DNA of 36,660 bases from Mycoplasmoidaceae bacterium (GTDB lineage: Bacteria > Bacillota_I > Bacilli_A > Mycoplasmatales > Mycoplasmoidaceae), in assembly GCA_024427105.1 (NCBI GenBank), contig JAKSVR010000004.1, positions 1-36,660 of the forward strand, in the 5' to 3' direction. The position numbers and the translations under genes were made by a program. This document shows positions 30,575 through 36,660 of the stretch, one piece after another (position 1 is the stretch's first letter; each line of letters starts with the position of its first letter). The notes beneath the pieces are model-generated. The model ran no database searches. It worked only from the letters and a program-made list of their open reading frames with translations, and was not told the DNA's origin.

Positions 30575-32200
30575 ATGCCAAAAGTAAATCGTCAAACAGC
30601 AGGAAAAGTTGGTCTATTTAGTGCTATTATGATAATCTTTAGCACTTTAATAGGTATTGGAATTTTCTTTAAAAACTTTTCAGTATTTAATAACAATCAT
30701 GGCAACCCATGAGGTATTCTTATTTCATGAATAATTGCTATTATCCTTGTAATGTGTTCAGCCTTGTCCTTCTGTGAAATAAGTTCTTGCAAGACGAAAT
30801 TTAAAGGTGAAGGACTTGGTGGTTGAGCACAAAGATTCTGTGGTCATAAGTTTGGTCGATATTCTAAAGTTGGCTATACATTATTCTTTTATGCCCTAGA
30901 TACTTTTGTAGTAATGTTTTTTACTGGTGAAGCATTATTAAACTGCTTTGCTAATTTAGGTGGTGGAGCTGGACATGTTGATTTTGGTAAAGCAACAGTC
31001 TTCTATATTTTCTTAATTGGTGCAGCAATATATGCTATTTTTGCAATTGTCAATGTTGTTGCCAACAATGCAATGACAAAATTTAGTGATGCAGTTGGTA
31101 TTATTAAATTCCTACCAATTATTGCAGTCGTTGTCCTTGGTATAACATTTGGTTCATTAAATAATGGTGGATTATGAAATGGTGAATGATTTAAACACAC
31201 ATCCGAGCAATATCATTCAACGCCTGATCTGGTCGGTATCATTATTTCATTACCATCAATTCTATTTATTTATGAAGGATATTTAATCATCGGTAATATC
31301 GCTGGGGATATGAAAAATCCTGAAAGGAATGTTCCATTAGCTGTAGTTATAGCAATCATTATTGCTGCTTGTCTATATGTCTTAATCACTGTTGGTTGTA
31401 TCACTGCTGGAACTGGTAATGTTTATGAATTAATGGAATTCTGTTTTGGTGAAGGAACAGTATTAACTAATGTTTTCACAAACATTATGTCTGTCTTTAT
31501 CTTTATTTCAGTATTGGGTGTTTTGAATGCAATGGTCTTTAGTGGAATGAGAGCATTCCAAAACAATTGTGAACGGGGAGAATTATTTAAATCAAGACAA
31601 TTGCTTAAATTAAAACCAAGTAATAATTTATTTGCTGGAGCGGTTAGTTTATCAATCGTCATTTGTTTTTGATGAACAATGATGATCGTGCCATCTTGTA
31701 TTCTTAATACCGATCGGATTATCGATGGAATGTCCAATATGATGATCTTAGCAATCTATGTTGTTTATGCGGTATTACTATGTTGTGGTTTAAATAATCG
31801 TAGAACAAATAAAGTAGAAGTTAGAAAAATCAAAGGTTTTAAAGTCTTTTGTTCAATAGCTATTATCACATGTTTCTTTATGATTTCATTCTGCTCAGTA
31901 TACCAATTCATAATCAATCCAATTATTGGGGCAAGCAAAAATGGTTGAAATAGTGTCTATACTGATTGCGGTTGGGGACTATTTATCAATTGTAAATCTT
32001 CTTTAGTTCCATGACCAACCGATGAGAATGGATTCTTGCTTGGCTTTAACTATTGACAATCAATGCTAATATATTGAATTCTATTAGGTTTTACAATGGT
32101 TTGCCCACTAATTAATGATTTAATGATCAAATGATGGGATAAGTCAAATCACCAATGTTTGATCTGACAAAAACCTAAAAACGATATCGTTTTAATATAA
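30575..32200 (+). CDS. APC-superfamily amino acid permease A
   Basis: 541 residues with about 12 hydrophobic segments. Helix 1 has the APC-type STLIGIGIFFKNFSVF. Shared landmarks with permeases B and C: a start of MPK followed by QTAxK, FxGEALLN, IIKFLPI, FIYEGYLIIGNIAGDM, and TAGTGNVYEL. These three form one paralogue family; substrate unknown. Many tryptophans are TGA. Its 3' end is followed by a 68-base AT-rich gap without a strong terminator, then permease B. Confidence 0.88.
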
Positions 32201-32227
32201 AATAATAAAATTTATCTCTTATTTTTT

Positions 32228-32233
32228 TATAAT
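32228..32233 (+). promoter_or_regulatory. -10 box of permease B
   Basis: TATAAT, 35 bases before the permease B ATG, following a T run (32222-32228). AAAGGA near 32257-32262 is the ribosome site. Confidence 0.4.
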
Positions 32234-32268
32234 ATAAATAATTGATTATTATATGAAAGGAAAATTAC

Positions 32269-33933
32269 ATGCCTAAAGTTACGAAACAAACCGCAAGTAA
32301 GATTGGATTGTTTAGTGCGATCATGGTGATTTTTGGTGCTGTAGTAGGTATCGGTATTTTCTTCAAAAACTATTCAGTTTTTCGAGCAAATAACGGTAAC
32401 TGAATCGGTGTATTAATATCCTGAGTTATTGCCATAATTATGGTATTGTGTATTGCTATTTCCTATGGGGAAATTGTCACCTGCAAGACTAAAAACAAAT
32501 CTGAAGGTCTAGGTGGATGAGCAACACGATTCAATGGCCACCATTGAGGTCGCTTTACTAAGCTAATGTATACACAAGTATACTATCCAGTATTAACTTT
32601 TGCGATCTTATTCTTTACTGGTGAAGCTGCCCTAAACATTTTCGGTAGTCCAGGAATTATAGATGCTTTTGGTAAACCAACAACTCTATACATCTTCCTA
32701 ATTGGTGGTGGATTGTTTGCCATTTTCATCATTCTTAACTATTTTGCGTCTAGAGGTATGACCTACTTCAGCAACGTTACTGGTATTATCAAGTTCTTAC
32801 CATTAGCTGCTGTATGCATTCTAGGTATTATCTTTGGAATATTAAAAGGTAATAATGGTCTATGAAATGGTCAATGATGAGGACAATGAGTTGAAGGAAG
32901 CTCTGAATTCTCTTGAAAAGATTCTGGTTCATTAGATGTCGTTGGAATCATTTCATGTATTCCAGCAATTCTATTTGCCTTTGAAGGTTACCTTGTTATT
33001 GGTAACGTTGCTGGAGATATGGAAAATCCTGAAAAGAACGTTTCATTATCAATTGTTCTAGCAATTGTTATTATTTCAATTCTTAACCTTGGTATTACAA
33101 TTGGTTGCATGACTGCTGGAACTGGTAATGTTTACCATTTAATGGCGCTAGTGAGCATGGGTAATAGTGAACTTGCCCATATTCTTAATATTGTCATGTC
33201 AGTATTTATCTTCATCTGCATTATTGGTGTGTTAAATGCTATGGCCTTCTCAGGAATGCGTGCATTCCAAGTATCATGCCAAGACAACACACTATTCAAA
33301 GGTAAAGCATTAGCTGACAAGAAACCTGGTACATTATATGCTGGAGCAATCTACTTCAGTGTTATGATCCTAATTTGGTGAATAGGCATTGGTGTCCCAT
33401 CAGTATTGCTAAATACTGATGCAATTGCTGATGCAAGTAGTTTAATCCTAGTTGTGATGACATACTTACTATATGGTTCAGTATTACTAGGTGGATTTGT
33501 AAACCGATTCACACGAAATGTTAAAGTCCGTAAGGTTGGTGTATTCCCAGTTACTGCCTTTATTGGAATCCTAGCATGTTTCTTTGTATTTGCCTTTAGT
33601 GGTGTTTACGAAAACATTGTTGATCCAATATTACATCCACATTCTATTAACCCTAATAACTGAGGTCTATTTGTTCAAGACAATGATGGATTACCATTAC
33701 CTAACTGATTAAATACAACATTCTCAGATAGTCATGGATTCACTCGTGAAGGTTTCCAATGAGAAAACTGAACTGAATGTATTGTCTTCTGAGCTATTTC
33801 AGCAGTAATGGTTCTTATCCCATTCATTAATGATGGACTAATTCACAAGGGAGACTTGTTCAATACAACTTCATTAATTTGACAAACTCCACTTCCTGAA
33901 GAAATGATTATTGAAAAAAGGATATTGTATTAA
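32269..33933 (+). CDS. APC-superfamily amino acid permease B
   Basis: 554 residues, about 12 hydrophobic segments. Starts MPKVTKQTASKIGLFSAIM; GAVVGIGIFFKNYSVF in helix 1, LFAFEGYLVIGNVAGDMENP in the helix 6 region, and TAGTGNVYHL. Unlike its neighbours it has a clear ribosome site, AAAGGA, seven bases before the ATG. Trp-rich, largely TGA. The C-terminal loop before the last helix (GLFVQDNDGLPLPNWLN) differs from A and C, which could reflect different substrates. Confidence 0.88.
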
Positions 33934-33961
33934 TAATTAATATTAAAAGTTAAATATACTT

Positions 33962-33990
33962 TATAATAAGACTAACGTCTTATTTTTTTT
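33962..33990 (+). terminator. Terminator with embedded promoter between permeases B and C
   Basis: An 8-bp stem (33965-33972 with 33977-33984), a 4-base loop and a T run up to 33990, directly followed by the permease C ATG at 33991. TATAAT (33962-33967) overlaps the left arm, so the same bases serve as terminator for B and promoter for C. Confidence 0.6.
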
Positions 33991-35568
33991 ATGCCAAAAG
34001 TACAAAAACAAACAGCCGGAAAAATCGGAATGTTAAGTGCTATCATCATGTTATTTGGTGCCGTTGTAGGAATTGGCATATTTTTTAAGAATACAAATGT
34101 TTTTAAACTAAACAACTATAACTGAATCGGAGTTATTGGTTCATGAGGTTTTTCAGTTTTAATCATTATTTGTATGGCCTTATCATTTGCCGAGCTTTCA
34201 ACCTGCCAGATGGCAAATAAGAATGCTGGTTTTGGTGGTTGAGCAAAAGTCTTCTTCCCACATGGCTTTGGCAGATATTCAAAACTTGCTTATCCATTAA
34301 CTTTCTATTCAATGAATACATTTGCTGTTGTATTCTTCGCTGGTGAAGCAGTATTAAACTGCTTTGGTAATTTAGGAATTCATGGTTCAGCCATTGGTGG
34401 GTTTGATTTTGGTAGATTCTCAGCTTTATATGTTTTCATCATTGGCGGGGTAATTTATGGTTTGCTTTGTCTTGTTAACTATTTTGTAAGTAAAGCAATG
34501 TGTCGTTTCAGCGACATCATGGGTGCAATTAAGTTCTTACCAATGCTAATGGTTATCTTATTAGGTGTAATCTTTGGAATAATGAATGGTGGAGGTTTAT
34601 GAGCTGGTAAGGCATTTGACCCACCTTGAAAAGATGCTCCAATTGTTGGCAGTTTCTCTTTTGTTGGAATGATTCAAGCTGTTCCATGCATCTTATTTGC
34701 TTATGAGGGATATTTAGTTGTTGGTAATATTGCTGGAGAAATGGACAACCCAAATAAACAAGTGCCAATCGCCGTTGTTGTTGGTGTAGCAATTGTTTCT
34801 TTGTTATACCTTGGTATAACAATTGGTTGCGTTACTGCTGGAACTGGTAATGTTTATGAATTAATGTGAATTGTTGGGAATGAAAAGGTTGCCAAAATTT
34901 TAACTTATGTAATTTCAATCCTAATCTTTATTTGTTTATTAGGAACATTAAACTCATTGGTATTTACTGGAGCAAGAGGTTATCAAGCTGTTTGCGAAGA
35001 TGATACTTTATTCCTAGGAAAGAAACTTGCTAATGCTAAACCAGATAACCCATTATTTGCTGGAATAATTTGAATGGCACTTGCAGTTGGTTTCTGATGA
35101 GTTGTAACTGCGATCCCATCAGTTATATATAACACTGACACCATTCCTGATGCTGTGTCAACAGTAATGGTAGTGTTCCTATATATTATTTATGGTGCAA
35201 CAGTTTTAGCTGGTTTTGTTAACCGTTTCACAAAGAAACATACAACTAATTGATTCACTATTTTCCCATTTGCAGCTGTTATTGCAATACTAGGCTCATT
35301 GATTATTTTCTCAGTTTCTGGTGTTAACCAATTTATTGTTGAACCAGTTAAAACCATAATGAATGGTGGTTTATTTAAACCATATGACTGTGGTTGAGGT
35401 TTATTCTTAAAACCAGGCGGAGACCTTCAGTACTTGTCTTGCCTTGAAGTAATTGTTTGTTTCTGAGGAATGTTCTTAATTACTGCGATCATGCCGTTCA
35501 TTAATGACCTATTAATTAAATGCTTTGATCGTCAAAACACTCAACGTTTAATTTGGCAAGGTAAATAA
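33991..35568 (+). CDS. APC-superfamily amino acid permease C
   Basis: 525 residues, about 12 hydrophobic segments. MPKVQKQTAGKIGMLSAII, GAVVGIGIFFKNTNVF, LFAYEGYLVVGNIAGEMDNP and TAGTGNVYEL show it is a close paralogue of A and B. No ribosome-binding site; eight T residues precede the ATG. Its stop overlaps the ATG of the macro-domain gene (TAATG), so these two are translated together. Substrate unknown. Confidence 0.88.
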
Positions 35569-36089
35569 TGAAGATATATCTTTTAGATAAAAATCCATTA
35601 GTAACTACTGCTTGAACGCAATATTTTCAAAATGAACCAGATATTAAAATTGAAACTGGTGATTTTAAAGACTTCATGGATAAATATAAAGTTGAATGTG
35701 TTGTTAGCCCGGGTAACTCCCATGGTATTATGACAGGAGGCTATGATGCTGCTATCACCGATTACTTTGGTATACAGCTAACAAAAAATGTTCAAGCTTA
35801 TATTAATAAAAAATTTAATGGCACACAACCAGTTGGTTCAGCATTCATTATTGATATTCCTAATTCAACAATAAAACTAATTCACTGTCCAACAATGGTT
35901 GAACCATCAATCATTAAAAATACCAAAGTGGTCAAAGATTGTATGTATGCAACATTGCAAGAAGCCAATAAGCATAACATTAAGTCAATTGTTATTCCGG
36001 CATTTGGTGGTTTCACCGGACGAGTCGGCCCATATGAATTAGCAAAATTAATGTATGAAGCTTATAAACAAATAAAAAAAGAGGGATAA
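35568..36089 (+). CDS. Macro-domain protein
   Basis: 173 residues, essentially one macro domain. The ADP-ribose-binding segment reads CVVSPGNSHGIMTGGYDAAI, the site of the Asn and the GG loop of the family, followed by a C-terminal IKSIVIPAFGGFTGRVG for the second phosphate loop. Macro domains bind or hydrolyse ADP-ribose derivatives. It starts on the last base of the permease C stop, so it is in that operon. The N-terminal part (MKIYLLDKNPLVTTAW, Trp as TGA) matches the family's first strand. The biochemical role is not predictable. Confidence 0.85.
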
Positions 36090-36099
36090 CCTCTTTTTT
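36075..36099. terminator. Bidirectional terminator between the macro-domain gene and rpsD
   Basis: A 10-bp stem (36075-36084 with 36090-36099) with a 5-base loop containing the macro gene stop, A and T runs on either side. It serves both convergent genes. Confidence 0.8.
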
Positions 36100-36100
36100 A

Positions 36101-36660
36101 TTAAACCAAACGGTTGTATCATTCAACTACGTAAGTTTCGTTGATTTCAGGGTTTAGTTCTTCACGTTGTGGGTAACGAACATAAGTTCCTGTTTTTCCA
36201 GTGCCTTCAACCTTAACAAATTCAAGTGTCTTAGCAAGAACTGTATCCTTAACAACTGGTAATGCTTGTGATTTTTCTTTAATTGAAATCTTATCACCAA
36301 TCTTACAAATTGTTGATGGAATAGAACATTTCTTTCCATTTAATAACACATGTCCATGTGTTACAAGTTGTCTTGCAGCTCTTCGTGTTGGAGCAAAGCC
36401 CATACGGAAAACTAAGTTATCAATTCTAGATTCAAGAACGATTAATAAGTTTAATGCGTTAGAACCTTTCATTTTCTTAGCAACAACGAATAAACGTCTA
36501 AATTGACGGTCATTCATTCCATACATAAATTGAAGTTTTTGCTTTTCTTGTAATTGTTCAGCATAACCTGACAATTTACGTTTATTAGCACCATGTGCTC
36601 CTGGCGCATATGTTCTTTTCTTTCCCTTAGAAAATTCTTTGTTGTTTTCTAATAAAGAAA
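36101..36660 (-). CDS. rpsD: 30S ribosomal protein S4 (N terminus cut by window edge)
   Basis: About 186 residues are visible; the first few lie beyond the right edge. KRTYAPGAHGANKRKLSGYAEQLQEKQ is the S4 N-terminal region and the S4 RNA-binding domain follows (LESRIDNLVFRMGFAPTRRAARQLVTHGHVLLNG). A TGA at 36119-36121 encodes Trp near the C terminus, followed by YNRLV and stop. S4 nucleates 30S assembly and often represses its own mRNA; its leader is not in the window. Confidence 0.96.

Overview
The window is from a wall-less Mollicute that reads UGA as tryptophan. Nearly every long gene stays open only if in-frame TGA is read through (fusA, rpsG, prfA, thrS, ung, the permeases), and the release factor present is RF1. 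From memory, several blocks keep the gene order of the Mycoplasma pneumoniae/genitalium group: rpsL-rpsG-fusA, rpmE-prfA-prmC, an SSB-like gene beside thrS, rpsF-ssb-rpsR-rplI-dnaB followed by a lipoprotein and ung, and rplU-prp-rpmA. A member or relative of the Mycoplasmoidaceae is the best guess; the species cannot be named from the sequence.

Layout. 1-11504 is on the minus strand: fusA (cut by the window edge), rpsG and rpsL; an EzrA-like membrane coiled-coil protein; an APC-type permease; a small Trp-rich repeat protein; prmC, prfA and rpmE; a degenerate Cof-type HAD protein; thrS; and a short OB-fold protein. From 11612 the plus strand carries a long operon: tsaC, an oversized BMP-family nucleoside-binding protein, a double ABC ATPase, permease 1 with a 417-residue tail, a 1038-residue charged helical 'rod' protein, permease 2 and upp. 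Then come rplU-prp-rpmA, a tRNA-Thr on the minus strand, rpsF-ssb-orf99-rpsR-rplI-dnaB-lipoprotein, ung, three paralogous APC permeases, a macro-domain gene, and convergent rpsD (cut by the right edge).

How the genes work together. The central operon looks like nucleoside or nucleobase uptake (binding protein, ATPase, two permeases) feeding uracil salvage (upp). Its unusual part is the 3.1-kb rod gene inserted between the two permease genes. The rod is almost wholly Ala/Arg/Lys/Glu/Gln and contains an ungapped 144-residue (432-bp) repeat present three times plus a partial fourth copy. With the long cytoplasmic tail on permease 1 and the enlarged binding protein, this suggests a nucleoside transporter physically tied to a filamentous or cytoskeletal element. 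That link is an inference and is the best candidate here for an undescribed system.

Other points of interest are a ThrRS whose editing-site residues appear lost, a HAD protein lacking most catalytic Asp residues, a Prp protease with a matching cleavable L27 leader, several genes whose -10 box lies only 6-9 bases before the ATG, and a promoter built into a terminator before permease C. No CRISPR array, transposase or phage module was seen. No stretch longer than 300 bases lacks a gene.
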